Of a stretch of 64,000 nt of DNA, positions 17,041 through 27,000 are shown piece after piece. Origin of the DNA: Pontibacter sp. HSC-14F20 (lineage in GTDB: Bacteria > Bacteroidota > Bacteroidia > Cytophagales > Hymenobacteraceae). The stretch lies in the NCBI RefSeq assembly GCF_019599265.1, contig NZ_JAHZTC010000001.1:62001-126000 (forward strand). The letters run 5' to 3'. The notes beneath the pieces were generated by a model, which was given only the letters and a program-made list of their open reading frames with translations, did no database searches and was not told where the DNA came from. Numbering within the stretch: the stretch's first letter is position 1; every line of letters begins with the position of its first letter. The position numbers and the translations under genes are program-made.

Positions 17041-17991
17041 ATGCAAAAAAGGCTTACTACAACCTGGCAACTCACTAAACAGACCCTCCAGAAGTTCATC
17101 GATGACAACCCGCTCGACTATGCGGCCATCATAGGGTTCTACACTATTTTCTCCTTGCCTGCCGTGCTCATCATTACCATCCGGATTGCGGGTGCTGCTT
17201 TCGGGCAGGAGGCCGTGCGGGGCGAGGTAGTAAAACAGGTAGGTGGTATTGTAGGGCGCAACAGTGCCGCGCAGGTCCAAAGCATCATCGAAAATGCGAG
17301 TCAATCAGAGTCCAGCACTATCGGCACGGTGGTAGGGGTGCTGGTGATGGCATTCAGTGCTACGACCGTATTTGTGGCGCTGCAGGATTCGCTTAATGCC
17401 ATGTGGAAGGTAAAAGCCAAGGCGGAGAAAGGTTTCATGAAACTGGTAATCGGCCGCCTGCTATCGCTTGCTCTGGTGGTGAGTTTCGGCTTCCTGTTGC
17501 TGGTTTCGCTGTCAGTAGATGTGGTGCTCGGGCTCGTATATGATTACCTGCGGCAGGAACTCTCGGGAGTAGCCGTATACCTGGTCACGATTGGCAACAT
17601 GCTCGTTTCTATTGCTATTGCCTCTGTTATCTTCGCTGCTATTTTTAAAGTGCTGCCCGATGCCCGCATCCGGTGGGCCAACGTATGGGTAGGCGCCGTA
17701 GTCACCGCTTTTTTATTTACCCTCGGCAAGTTCGTTCTCAATATTTATTTTCAGCACGACCCGCTGGCCGATACCTACGGCGCCGCCGGTTCGCTGGTGC
17801 TCATTCTGGTATGGGTGTATTATACCTCCATCATTTTTCTGCTGGGAGCGGAGTTCACGCAGGTATACTCCGATGTACATGATCATGGCATAGAGCCCAC
17901 TGATACAGCCGTGAAGGTAGAGAAACAGGAAGTAGAGCAAGACCAAGACACAGGCAAAGTTGAAGTAAAGCGCAAACCAGGCTTGAACTGA
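17041..17991 (+). CDS. YihY/virulence factor BrkB family inner-membrane protein
   Basis: 316 aa from ATG 17041 (MQKRLTTTWQLTKQTLQKF). The frame is open from a GTG 63 bp upstream, but that extension has no family similarity. It has six hydrophobic segments, among them YAAIIGFYTIFSLPAVLIIT, IGTVVGVLVMAFSATTVFV and ILVWVYYTSIIFLLGAEF; the last is a well-conserved family motif. Once annotated as RNase BN by mistake, the family is of unknown transport-like function. The C-terminal tail (residues 285-316) is charged and rich in Lys and Glu. Confidence 0.87.
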   Translation: MQKRLTTTWQLTKQTLQKFIDDNPLDYAAIIGFYTIFSLPAVLIITIRIAGAAFGQEAVRGEVVKQVGGIVGRNSAAQVQSIIENASQSESSTIGTVVGVLVMAFSATTVFVALQDSLNAMWKVKAKAEKGFMKLVIGRLLSLALVVSFGFLLLVSLSVDVVLGLVYDYLRQELSGVAVYLVTIGNMLVSIAIASVIFAAIFKVLPDARIRWANVWVGAVVTAFLFTLGKFVLNIYFQHDPLADTYGAAGSLVLILVWVYYTSIIFLLGAEFTQVYSDVHDHGIEPTDTAVKVEKQEVEQDQDTGKVEVKRKPGLN

Positions 17992-18179
17992 TTCGCTATA
18001 CCTGTCCATCAACTATACTAAGGTATACATTGCATTTTTATAACAATTCTATTTTTAGAATTAATGAAATTCAGCAGGGCGGTTATGCAGTTTAGGAAAA
18101 TAGCGTATAAAATGTGTAGCGCTGCCATACGTAAGCATTCTGATCAGAACAGCAATCAACAAACTAAATCCTATACCTT

Positions 18180-18500
18180 ATGAAAAATTTGAAATCCTGG
18201 CTGGCCATGTTGGCCATGCTTACCTTGTTTTTGTATGGTTGCGACAGTGGCAGTACCGATGTGGTAGAGTCCGGCACGTACCAGGGAAATGTAAAAAAAG
18301 CGGTTCCTGAGAAAACCGAGATTTATGTGGAAACTGATGACAACAAGACACTGGAGCTCTATTTTACAGAGTCTACAACGCTAACCCGAAATGGTGAAAC
18401 TGTTGCTTTTGACCAACTGCAGGAAGGAAGCAGAGTAGAAGTGCAGCTAGAGAAAGTGGGCCAGCGCCTGGACCCTGTAGCCGTGCGCATACTGGATTAA
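18180..18500 (+). CDS. Small hypothetical lipoprotein (106 aa)
   Basis: The N-terminus MKNLKSWLAMLAMLTLFLYGCDSGS has a lipobox LYGC, so it is likely membrane-anchored. The mature part (about 85 residues) has a beta-rich, OB-like or DUF5666-like pattern: GTYQGNVKKAVPEKTEIYVET, KTLELYFTESTTLTRNG and EGSRVEVQLEKVGQRLDPVAV. The family call is tentative. It is 4 bp upstream of the DUF2231 gene and almost certainly in the same operon. Confidence 0.65.
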   Translation: MKNLKSWLAMLAMLTLFLYGCDSGSTDVVESGTYQGNVKKAVPEKTEIYVETDDNKTLELYFTESTTLTRNGETVAFDQLQEGSRVEVQLEKVGQRLDPVAVRILD

Positions 18501-18504
18501 ACCC

Positions 18505-18996
18505 ATGGAAGAACTGCTGAGCTGGCGCACCGAGGCCTGGCATCCGCTTACGGTGCATTTTCCGGTAGCGCTGCTGCTCTTCGGTACGCTAGCCAAACTG
18601 CTTGCCTTGCTGCTACGGCCCGAACAGGCTGCCTTCTGGCACCGCATGGGCGCCTACCTGCTCTACGCGGGTACTGCAGGCGCCTGGCTTAGCATCTACA
18701 CGGGCGACCTGGCCGATGGCATTGTGTCGCGGAAATTGTGCGACCCAACTGTGCTAAAGGCCCATGAATTGGCCAGTTACAACGTGGCTTATCTGTTTAC
18801 GGGCGCCATGGTGCTTGACCTGAGTAGCATTCTGAGTTGGGCAAAGCGCTATGGCAGGTTGCTGACTGTTGTAGTGGTATTGCTCATGCTGGCTGGAAGC
18901 GGATTTCTGGCCTATACCGGTCACCTCGGCGCCAAGCTGGTATACGAGCAGGCAGGCGGTGTGCAGGTGCCACCTGCTGACTGTGCCGGATTTTAA
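18505..18996 (+). CDS. DUF2231 domain-containing membrane protein
   Basis: 163 aa with four hydrophobic helices. The N-terminal WHPLTVHFPVALLLFGTLAKLL carries the DUF2231 signature HP..VHFP, and the fourth helix ends TGHLGAKLVYEQAGGV, also typical (GHLGG-like with a conserved His). The His residues near the membrane surface suggest haem or metal binding, but function is unproven. It follows the small lipoprotein gene by 4 bp and ends at a strong terminator. Confidence 0.82.
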   Translation: MEELLSWRTEAWHPLTVHFPVALLLFGTLAKLLALLLRPEQAAFWHRMGAYLLYAGTAGAWLSIYTGDLADGIVSRKLCDPTVLKAHELASYNVAYLFTGAMVLDLSSILSWAKRYGRLLTVVVVLLMLAGSGFLAYTGHLGAKLVYEQAGGVQVPPADCAGF

Positions 18997-19002
18997 ATCA
19001 AA

Positions 19003-19041
19003 ACGGCCCCTGATTCTCGGAGAACCAGGGGCCGTCTTTTT
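19003..19041. terminator. Bidirectional terminator between DUF2231 gene and pdhB
   Basis: Stem ACGGCCCCTG / CAGGGGCCGT extended by TTCT / AGAA with a short loop, followed by a T tract. It lies between convergent genes and can serve both. Confidence 0.88.
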
Positions 19042-19059
19042 ATAGGTATACTGTAGCGC

Positions 19060-20043
19060 TTACGCTTTCTGATACATCACTTGCTTTACTGCTTTGATTG
19101 TGCGCTCCACGTTAGGAAGAGAAGCTTCAATCAGGGTAGGGGCATAAGGAAGCGGCACGTCGCGGCACGTGACACGTTTTACTGGTGCATCCATGTAGTC
19201 AAATGCGTTGCTCTGGATGTGGTAAGCCAGCTCAGAAGAGATAGAGGCAAGTGGCCATGCTTCTTCCACTACCACCATGCGGTTGGTTTTCTTTACAGAT
19301 TCAATCAGGGTTTTGTAGTCGATTGGGCGCACGGTGCGCAGGTCGATCACTTCCGCGTTGATGCCGTCTTTGGTCAGTTCTTCAGCAGCAGCCAGGGCTA
19401 CTTTCATCATCTTGCCAAACGATACGATGGTTACATCTGTTCCTTCGCGTTTGATGTCAGCCACACCGATCGGGATCAGGTATTCTTCTTCAGGCACCTC
19501 GCCTTTGTCGCCGTACATCTGCTCCGACTCCATGAAAATAACCGGATCGTTGTCGCGGATAGCGGACTTCATCAGACCTTTGGCATCGTATGGGTTAGAA
19601 GGTACAACAACTTTGAGGCCTGGCGTGTTGGCATACCAGTTTTCGAAGTTCTGCGAGTGCTGAGACGACAGCATGCCTGCGCTACCAGTTGGTCCGCGGA
19701 ACACCATCGGGCAAGAGTACTGTCCGCCTGACATCGACATCATTTTGGCGGCAGCGTTGATCACCTGGTCAATGGCCACCAGTGAGAAGTTGAAGGTCAT
19801 GAACTCAATGATTGGGCGCAGGCCGTTCATGGAGGCACCCACCCCGATACCGGCAAAGCCAAGTTCGGCAATAGGAGTATCAATCACGCGCTCCGGACCA
19901 AATTCGTCCAGCATGCCCTGGCTCACTTTGTAGGCGCCATTGTATTCGGCTACTTCCTCGCCCATCAGGAACACGCTCTTGTCGCGGCGCATTTCTTCCG
20001 ACATGGCTTCACGAAGGGCTTCTCTAAACTGTATACTTCGCAT
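19060..20043 (-). CDS. pdhB: Pyruvate dehydrogenase E1 component, beta subunit
   Basis: 327 aa, usual length. With the alpha subunit it forms the thiamine-dependent E1 that decarboxylates pyruvate in the pyruvate dehydrogenase complex. Motifs include VFLMGEEVAEYNGAYKVSQG, RVIDTPIAELGFAGIGVGAS with the TPP-activating Glu, RGPTGSAGMLSSQHSQ and the C-terminal transketolase domain (VTIVSFGKMM, IDLRTVRPID). The gene stands alone; the alpha subunit gene is not adjacent. Codons are strongly biased, and the AGGTATA motif is absent from the gene. Confidence 0.95.
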   Translation of the reverse strand: MRSIQFREALREAMSEEMRRDKSVFLMGEEVAEYNGAYKVSQGMLDEFGPERVIDTPIAELGFAGIGVGASMNGLRPIIEFMTFNFSLVAIDQVINAAAKMMSMSGGQYSCPMVFRGPTGSAGMLSSQHSQNFENWYANTPGLKVVVPSNPYDAKGLMKSAIRDNDPVIFMESEQMYGDKGEVPEEEYLIPIGVADIKREGTDVTIVSFGKMMKVALAAAEELTKDGINAEVIDLRTVRPIDYKTLIESVKKTNRMVVVEEAWPLASISSELAYHIQSNAFDYMDAPVKRVTCRDVPLPYAPTLIEASLPNVERTIKAVKQVMYQKA

Positions 20044-20116
20044 AGTAATGTTAAAATCTCGGTTCAGCTGGTAAAATTAAGATAAGTCTTTCAATTTGCA
20101 ATGTATAAGCAGGAAC

Positions 20117-21904
20117 TTATCGTATCATCGCTTCCCGAAAGGCCTGTTTTCCGTGATAAGCTTCAAATTCCGGGTCGTCGAAAGCACGCTCCATGTAGCT
20201 CCGGTCGCGCTGTATAGCACGGCGCAGGTGGATACGTATCATGCCCTCGTTTTGCATGCGCGCTCCTAAAACAGCCAGCAAGTAGTGGGCCAGTGGATCT
20301 TCCTCCTTCAGTTCCAGCGCCTTCTCGTAGTACTGACGGGCACCTTCGTAGTTTTCCTTGAGCAGGTAGCTCAGACCCAGGTTCATGTTCGTCTGGTAAT
20401 CGTCACCTGAGTAAGTGAGGCTGCGGATGGCATCGTCGTACAAGCCCATTTCCATTTCCAAAGCAGCTTTGTCCGCGAAAATGCGATGCAGGAGTTCCTG
20501 TTCTCCCCCCAGTTTGATGGCATAGTCATAGATCTGTAGTGCTTTATCACGATTGCCACGCAGGTGGTAGGCACTGGCCAGGGCATAATTAACCTCGGCA
20601 GTCGGGTTACGGAAACCAGCAAAATTCAGGTTGTGGATTGCTTTATCGAGTAGCGCTTCTTTTGCTTTGGTGCGGTACTCTTTGCGGGCCATTTCGGTAT
20701 ACACCACGCCCAGGTTGTAGTAAGCGGGCCATTTATCGGTGGTCTTTACAGCGGCCTCATACAATTTGCGGCGCTCGGCCAGCAGGGGAGTGAGGGTAGC
20801 GGCGTACTGTAGTTCCTCGGCTGTAAGCACTTGGGCACTGATGCTGTCGTCGGCAATGCGGCGTGCCAGCAGGTATAGCTCGTAGTCCGATTTGCGGGCA
20901 CGGTTGTAGTCTACCTCCACACGGGCAAAGCGCATGGTTGGGTATACATAGCGGCTAATGTAGTCGAAGGCGGCGCTTTGCTGCAGGGCATCTGCCTTCT
21001 GTTTATCAGCACCCGTACCTTGTAAAATCGCGAGAACCTCTTGCTTCTGCGCTTTAGGCAAGGCTGATTTATTCACGCGCTCCACCAGCGATGACCAATC
21101 AGTTGACTCCACCTCGGTGCTGATATCCACCATTTTTCCTGCGTAGTCCAGGGCTTTTACTTTTGTGCGGTAGTAATTGGCCAGGGCACTGGCGCGTTTC
21201 TGAGCCAAGTCGGTACCTTTCTCGTTGGGCGCCTGACTGCCGATTACTTTGATGGTTTGCTGCTTCACGGTATCCATAGCATACTGGTCCAACAAGGGCA
21301 GGTTTTCGCCTAGGTAGCTTTTGGTCGTAAAGGTGTTTTCGTCGAAGTAAAACAAAATCGTGCCCGGTCCATCGGCATATTCTTTATAATTATCCGGTAC
21401 GTAGGTGTAGTCGTTGTTGCGCACCATCAGCAGGGCGGTGGTGTTCAGTCCGGTAGCTACCTGTTCTTCGGAGGTATAGGCCACCCGGTCGCGCTTGCGC
21501 TTCTCGATTACGGTGCCTTGTACGAGCAACTTTCCTTTGTTTTTGTGCGGGGCGTAAGGGAAGGAGAACTCCTGGGTGATGGTCGGGCGACGGTTATCGT
21601 ACAGGTAATTGCCAATGTCAAAGTTGAGTGCGCCTAAATGTTCGCGTTGCTGACCGTCGGCTTCGTATACCACGTCTATTTTGTAGCGATAGTCCTCATT
21701 GTTTTTGAGCATCTTCTCCGGCAGTGTGGCCTTTATCTCAAATACTACCTCTTCGCCATTGGCTACCAAGGGGTTAGGGATCACTTCAATTTGCTGTTTT
21801 TCAGCCTGCTTTGCCATGCGTTGCAGGGTGCAGCCTGTGTTGGCCGAGAGCATCACCACAGCAAGTGGTAGGAACAAAGCGGCTTTTTTTTTGTTGTGTT
21901 TCAT
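20117..21904 (-). CDS. TPR-repeat lipoprotein with OmpA-like segment
   Basis: 595 aa from the chosen ATG (MKHNKKKAALFLPLAVVML). The signal ends in ANTGC, a weak lipobox. Residues 30-200 form a beta-rich part; about 215-300 resemble an OmpA-type peptidoglycan-binding domain (TIKVIGSQAPNEKGTDLAQKRASALANYY); from about 375 to the end there are tetratricopeptide-like helices (AYYNLGVVYTEMARKEYRTKA, VNYALASAYHLRGNRDKAL, MNLGLSYLLKENYEGARQYYEKAL). This layout is common among Bacteroidota envelope proteins near gliding or T9SS functions. The open frame extends 21 codons upstream without signal-peptide character. Precise function unknown. Confidence 0.78.
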   Translation of the reverse strand: MKHNKKKAALFLPLAVVMLSANTGCTLQRMAKQAEKQQIEVIPNPLVANGEEVVFEIKATLPEKMLKNNEDYRYKIDVVYEADGQQREHLGALNFDIGNYLYDNRRPTITQEFSFPYAPHKNKGKLLVQGTVIEKRKRDRVAYTSEEQVATGLNTTALLMVRNNDYTYVPDNYKEYADGPGTILFYFDENTFTTKSYLGENLPLLDQYAMDTVKQQTIKVIGSQAPNEKGTDLAQKRASALANYYRTKVKALDYAGKMVDISTEVESTDWSSLVERVNKSALPKAQKQEVLAILQGTGADKQKADALQQSAAFDYISRYVYPTMRFARVEVDYNRARKSDYELYLLARRIADDSISAQVLTAEELQYAATLTPLLAERRKLYEAAVKTTDKWPAYYNLGVVYTEMARKEYRTKAKEALLDKAIHNLNFAGFRNPTAEVNYALASAYHLRGNRDKALQIYDYAIKLGGEQELLHRIFADKAALEMEMGLYDDAIRSLTYSGDDYQTNMNLGLSYLLKENYEGARQYYEKALELKEEDPLAHYLLAVLGARMQNEGMIRIHLRRAIQRDRSYMERAFDDPEFEAYHGKQAFREAMIR

Positions 21905-22034
21905 ATCAGATTTGGGTAACCAACGTAAGATATAGCTGGTACATGCGTTGTTTAGCTGCCGTACCATGATTTTTGTCGATAATTTTTGACGAAAATCTAT
22001 TAATTTCCTACTTTTAAATTTAAAATAAACGAAA

Positions 22035-22253
22035 GTGAAAAGGCTACAATACTTTATCGAATCTCAGGCTTTTGGTGTCTGCACCATGTTAGGAGAGAAG
22101 CTTGGAATAGCCTCTAGTAGCATTCGCCTGTCCTTTATTTACATTTCGTTCTTCACACTGGGCTCGCCGGTCATCCTGTACTTTATTATGGCCTTTTGGA
22201 TGAACGTAAGCAAGCACCTGCGCCGCGAACGTAGCACTGTCTGGGATCTATAA
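22035..22253 (+). CDS. PspC domain protein, short
   Basis: 72 aa with a GTG start. It contains one PspC-type unit: FGVCTMLGEKLGIASSSIRLSFIYISFFTLGSPVILYFIMAFWM, i.e. the conserved GV...LGE..GI....R..F and a following hydrophobic helix. PspC proteins are membrane regulators of the phage-shock response in other bacteria; in Bacteroidota they occur as small orphan proteins. The C-terminal coding end overlaps the convergent GT2 gene by 6 bp. Confidence 0.75.
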   Translation: MKRLQYFIESQAFGVCTMLGEKLGIASSSIRLSFIYISFFTLGSPVILYFIMAFWMNVSKHLRRERSTVWDL

Positions 22254-23270
22254 ATCCCGCACCGTGCGTCGCTGGCGCACAAAATACTGCCATACAATAC
22301 TTCCTTTGTAAACGCCTGACATACCTGGAAAAGTACCTTTGAGCTGCTGTTCTTTTCTGCGCTGCCGCCAATACCTGCTGTTGCGCAACAAATCAGTGTG
22401 TGCATTCAGAACCGCTTTGGCATCGGCTGCCTGACCCGCAGTCAGCATACGCAGGGCTGCCAGCCAGTCCAGTAAAATGCGGATAGCAAGGGTTGAAAAA
22501 AGCTCGCCGGCCGGCAGGTTTTTGTACAGCAAGGCCATGCCATTGCGGAAGTTTAGATAAGTTTTGCGCGGATTTGACTTGTGCAATGTGCCGCCTCCCA
22601 CGTGGTATACCTGGCTGTGGCCATTATACATCACCTTATAGCCCAGGTTCTTGGCGCGCCAGCAGAAATCGATCTCCTCCATGTGCGCAAAAAATGCCGG
22701 CTCCAATCCACCGAGTCCGTGAAAGACATTGGCCCGCACAAACATACAGGCGCCCGTTGCCCAGAACACTTCAGCTACCTCGTTATACTGCCCTTTGTCT
22801 TCTTCCAGCGTTTCGAACAATCGACCACGACAAAAAGGATATCCGAGCACATCCAGCATCCCACCACCTGCACCAGCATACTCAAAGAAATCGGGGTGTT
22901 GTTGCGATACAATTTTCGGCTGGCAAACCGCGATATTTTCGTCCGATTCCATCAACTGGATGATTGGTTCCGTCCAGCCCGGTGGCACACCTACATCAGA
23001 GTTGAGCAGCACGTAGTACTTGGCATCCACCTGGCGCAGGGCAATGTTGTAGCCTTCGCAAAAGCCGTAGTTATCGTCGTTTTGGATGATGCGCACCTGC
23101 GGAAAGTGCTCCTGAAGGAAAGGAATGGAGCCATCGGTAGAAGCATTGTCGGCAACAATAACTTCGCAGCCGGGGCTGTTGGCCACTACCGATGGCAGAA
23201 ACTCCTGCAGATAGCGGATTCCGTTCCAGTTAAGTATGACAATAGCCGTGAGGCTGGGATTAGAGACCAA
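22248..23270 (-). CDS. Glycosyltransferase family 2 protein
   Basis: 340 aa, GT-A fold. The N-terminus TAIVILNWNGIRYLQEFLPSV is the donor-binding strand, then VADNASTDGS, NYGFCEGYNIAL and YVLLNSDVGVPPGW (the DxD-like metal motif). GACMFVRANVFHGLGGLEPAFFAHMEEIDFCWRAKNLGY is the acceptor side with the ED motif of rhamnosyltransferase-like GT2 enzymes. It overlaps the ebfC gene by 11 bp, so the two are translationally linked. The likely role is transfer of a deoxysugar to a surface glycan. Confidence 0.9.
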   Translation of the reverse strand: MVSNPSLTAIVILNWNGIRYLQEFLPSVVANSPGCEVIVADNASTDGSIPFLQEHFPQVRIIQNDDNYGFCEGYNIALRQVDAKYYVLLNSDVGVPPGWTEPIIQLMESDENIAVCQPKIVSQQHPDFFEYAGAGGGMLDVLGYPFCRGRLFETLEEDKGQYNEVAEVFWATGACMFVRANVFHGLGGLEPAFFAHMEEIDFCWRAKNLGYKVMYNGHSQVYHVGGGTLHKSNPRKTYLNFRNGMALLYKNLPAGELFSTLAIRILLDWLAALRMLTAGQAADAKAVLNAHTDLLRNSRYWRQRRKEQQLKGTFPGMSGVYKGSIVWQYFVRQRRTVRDL

Positions 23271-23595
23271 AGTTTCCTAAATCTAAACCGGGGATGTTAG
23301 GTAAAAGGCCCTCTGTGCTCTTCTTCATTTCTTCCTGTGCACGCTCACCCGCCGTCAGCATGGCGTTGTTCACGGCGGCCACCACCAGGTCGTTCACCAT
23401 GTCGCGGTCGTTGGTGTTCATGATAGAATCGTCAATCTCAATTTTGAGGAGTTTGCGCTGCCCGTTCACAGTCGCCTTCACAAGGCCTGCGCCCGATTCT
23501 GCAGTAACGGTAATGTGCTGCAGGTTGTCCTGCGCTTCTTTCATCTTGGCCTGGACTTCTTTCATCTTGCCCATCATGCCCATCATATCAAACAT
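23260..23595 (-). CDS. ebfC: YbaB/EbfC family nucleoid-associated protein
   Basis: 111 aa, the family size. Dimeric DNA-binding protein. It reads MFDMMGMMGKMKEVQAKMKEAQDNL (Met-rich N-terminal helix), then VTAESGAGLVKATVNGQRKLLKIEID and DLVVAAVNNAMLTAGERAQEEM, the diagnostic family blocks. In other bacteria the gene sits beside recR and dnaX; here its downstream neighbour is a GT2, with an 11-bp overlap. Candidate -7 box at 23656-23663. Confidence 0.93.
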   Translation of the reverse strand: MFDMMGMMGKMKEVQAKMKEAQDNLQHITVTAESGAGLVKATVNGQRKLLKIEIDDSIMNTNDRDMVNDLVVAAVNNAMLTAGERAQEEMKKSTEGLLPNIPGLDLGNFGL

Positions 23596-23655
23596 AGTCT
23601 ATCTTCTTTTTGGTGTGTTTACGAGAATAACGGTTAGTCTGCCTCTCAGCTTGTA

Positions 23656-23663
23656 CAAATATA
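23656..23663 (-). promoter_or_regulatory. Candidate -7 box for ebfC-GT2
   Basis: Reverse strand reads TATATTTG, a perfect TAnnTTTG, about 60 bp upstream of ebfC. No good -33 TTG at normal spacing. Confidence 0.4.
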
Positions 23664-24097
23664 CAAGCATAATGTCAGAAAGGCGACATTACTTACGTTG
23701 CTATTTGCACACAGAAAACTTTGACTTAAATCCACCGCTACAGATATAATGTAGAGCCTGATTGGGTAGGTTAGGATATTTTGGGCAGAAAAAGGATAGC
23801 ATTCACCCGTGAAAATAACCCATCCACCCATTTTTGGGTGAAACCTATTTGAATCCGTTATAGTACTATTTATAAAGATTTTAATACCCAGCCTGGTGGT
23901 TTGAATTTCGGCAGCTATAAGATTGTGCTGATGGGCATAATTGCTTCCGTTTCGTTTACCACAGGCTATGCCGCCCCTGTCTCTACCATACTGGTCTGTA
24001 GCACTGACTACACGATCCTTACGTTCACCCTTCTTTTATAATAAATATACTACAATTACGCCTTTTGCCTTTGAAAACAATTTAACTCTACTAAACT
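23664..24097. other. Intergenic region, about 430 bp
   Basis: Upstream of the T9SS propeller gene. It holds a small hairpin CACCCA-TTTT-TGGGTG at 23825-23840 and an outer pair TTCACCC / GGGTGAA. No gene, RNA or clear promoter box was recognised. Confidence 0.35.
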
Positions 24098-27000
24098 ATG
24101 ATCAAACATTTATTTGCTATTAGGGAGGTGCTTAGCTGGCGTCTCTATCTTACTGTATTTTCTCTTTTCCTTTTAATATCCCCATCTCTGGCGCAAGACC
24201 TGAAAGAAGAATGGGTGAGAAGTTTTGAGACGCCGCCAATTGGCTCGGGCGTGATGGTAAACTCAGCCGTTGACACGGAGGGCAACATCTACATGACCGG
24301 CTACAGTGAAGTCGGGGAGTTGGCGAGCAAACGAATTATAGCTGTGAAGTATAGCCCTGTGGGACAGCTGCTATGGGCTTTCAGGACTAAAGAGGACATT
24401 CACAGAAACCTTTATCATGAAGAGGCTCAGGATATTGTCATCGATGATGCCGGCAATGTGTATATAACAGGTTTGTTAACCTGGCGGGTATGGGGTACCT
24501 CGGAGGATCACCGGATGGCGACCGTGATCAAGTTGAATGCAACTGACGGGAGTCAGGTATGGTCTATAGCGTATGGCCAGGATGAAAGCCTGACTGATGT
24601 AGCCGGCATTGCAGTAGACAAGTCCGGAGGAGTATACCTGGCAGCAACAGTTAATGCAGACTATAGGCTTGCCAAGTTCAACGCAGCGACCGGAGCCTTG
24701 CAATGGCAGCAGCAGTATGGTGGAAGCGCCGGCCTGACAGACGGTATAGCCGATGTGAAAGTGGATGACAGGGGCGGCGTATACCTGACCGGCAGCACCC
24801 TGGAAAAATACAAACCCTATCCGGATTCAGATGTAATTGTTACTGCTAACGCCATTACAACCATCAAATACAATAGCCAGGATGGCTCCCAGGCCTGGGT
24901 AGCCGGACACCGCATTGGGGGTGAGCCGAGGCAAGTAGGACACCTCCTGGAATTGGACGCAACCGGTGTTTATGTTGTTGGGAAACACAATGACAATGAC
25001 ATGATCATCCTGAAGTATGACCCGAATACCGGTCAGCAAAGTTGGATGACCAAGTTTCGGGGAAGTACAAGGGGAAGCACAGGGCATGATATAGCCCTGG
25101 ACGGTGCCGCAGGCGTTTATGTGACAGGCGTCAGCGAATCCGGCACGGCTTATTTTTCAACGCTGAAGCTGGACGCATCGAGTGGAGAGATCATCTGGTC
25201 TAACACGGCTAATAGCAGCGGTGCTAATTTCAGTCAGGCAACTTCTGTAGCAGTGGACAAGGACGGAGGTGTCTTCATAACAGGTACTAGCTACTTCGAG
25301 GGAGATACGAAAAGCTATGTTGTTATTCGATACGAAGGTGCTTCAGGTGAACGTGTATGGGAAAAGCGACTTATAAGTACTCAGCCGTATCTGAAGTCAA
25401 TGGTGCTGACCAGTAAAGACGGAGGCTTATACCTGACAGGTAATGTTTACAATGACGTCGGAGACCAAAGCCAAAGCATGATGGTCACCAGGTTGAATGC
25501 TGCGAACGGGGACGATGACTGGAGTCAGCGATACGGCTGGAGTGAAGCATTTTCTTACCTCGGTAGAGATGTGGTGGTAGACGAGGCAGGAAATACGTAT
25601 GTGGCTGGAGTGATCACTGTTGAAAAGGGAGAGAAGTATGTGTATGTCGTGAAATATACTGCTTCCGGGGAAATGCTTTGGAACAAACATTACCGAGACA
25701 ATCGAACAACTAGCAGCAGAAATTTCATCGCCCTGGATAAGGACGGTGGCGTGTATGTGGTTGCTTCTAAAGGGCTGCTACTGAAGCTACAGGCTGCAGA
25801 TGGAGAGCTGGTCTGGCGGTCTCAGGTCCGCGTAAATTACGAGGTGCCAGTTCAAATAAATGCCATGGTGCTCGATGATGCCGGAAATGTGTATGTGGCA
25901 GGCGCTGAGGAGAAACCAAGGGTGAGCCTTGAGATAATCAGCTCTTTCCTTACCGCAAAATTTGATGCGGCTTCAGGAAGTATAATCTGGGAGAAAAAGT
26001 ATGGCGGTGATTTTGGGAGTGATCACGTAAAAGATCTTGTCCTCGACGAAAATGGCAACCTGTATGCCACCGGCTTGGTGTTCGGCAGTAACAAGACGGT
26101 TCAAATGGCTACAATCAGGTATAACAGTGCTAACGGCGAAGAACGCTGGATCGCCCTACACGATAATGGGTATCCGACAGCAATAGCTGCTGATGGAGCT
26201 GGTGGCATCTATGTAACGGGAAACAAATCGTCAATCAACAATTTTACAACAATCAGATACAATGCGGAGGATGGAAAAGAGGTATGGGTGTCAGACTATG
26301 GAACTGATGGAAGGCGCGATGTGCCGGAGGCGATAGCTGTTGACAAAGCGGGAGGTGTGTACGTGGCTGGTATCAACCAAAGTGATGCCAACGGCATGCA
26401 ACTTTCCATTCTTAAGTACAGCGCGGCCGATGGATCAGAAGTTTGGTCGCACCGGCATGAACAATGGATTCAGGGTGAAAGCAGCACAAGACTCATGCTG
26501 GACAACGAGGGGAATGTTTACGTGGCCGGCAATATGCAGAGAACCTTTGTACTAGCCCGGCATAACAGCGAAAATGGGGAGGTGTTTTGGACAAAGGAGT
26601 CAGATAATGTATTGGGTCTGGGGTCGGATATCATGATGGATTTCACCTTGGACAAGCAGAAAAACCTATATCTGACAGGCTATAACTCCTTTTCGACAAA
26701 TACTAAAGCCTTTACCATTAAATACAGCCAGGATGCGCCATGTGCACCGGTGGTTCAGAAGGCAATAGCTGGTCCGGATAAGATCCGCGCAGGTTCAGAA
26801 ATCGTCACCTATACCCTAGAGGGCACAAAGGCCACTTCCTATACCTGGACCATAGACGGGCAGGAGCCTGTTAGATTTGACGGTCAGGGCACGGAACAAA
26901 TTGCTGCAGACTGGCCGGTGGCGCCTGGCTTTTATGAAGTGAAGGCCCGTTACGGCAACGACTGCCAGACCCAAGACGCCACGCATAAAGTAGCTGTCTA

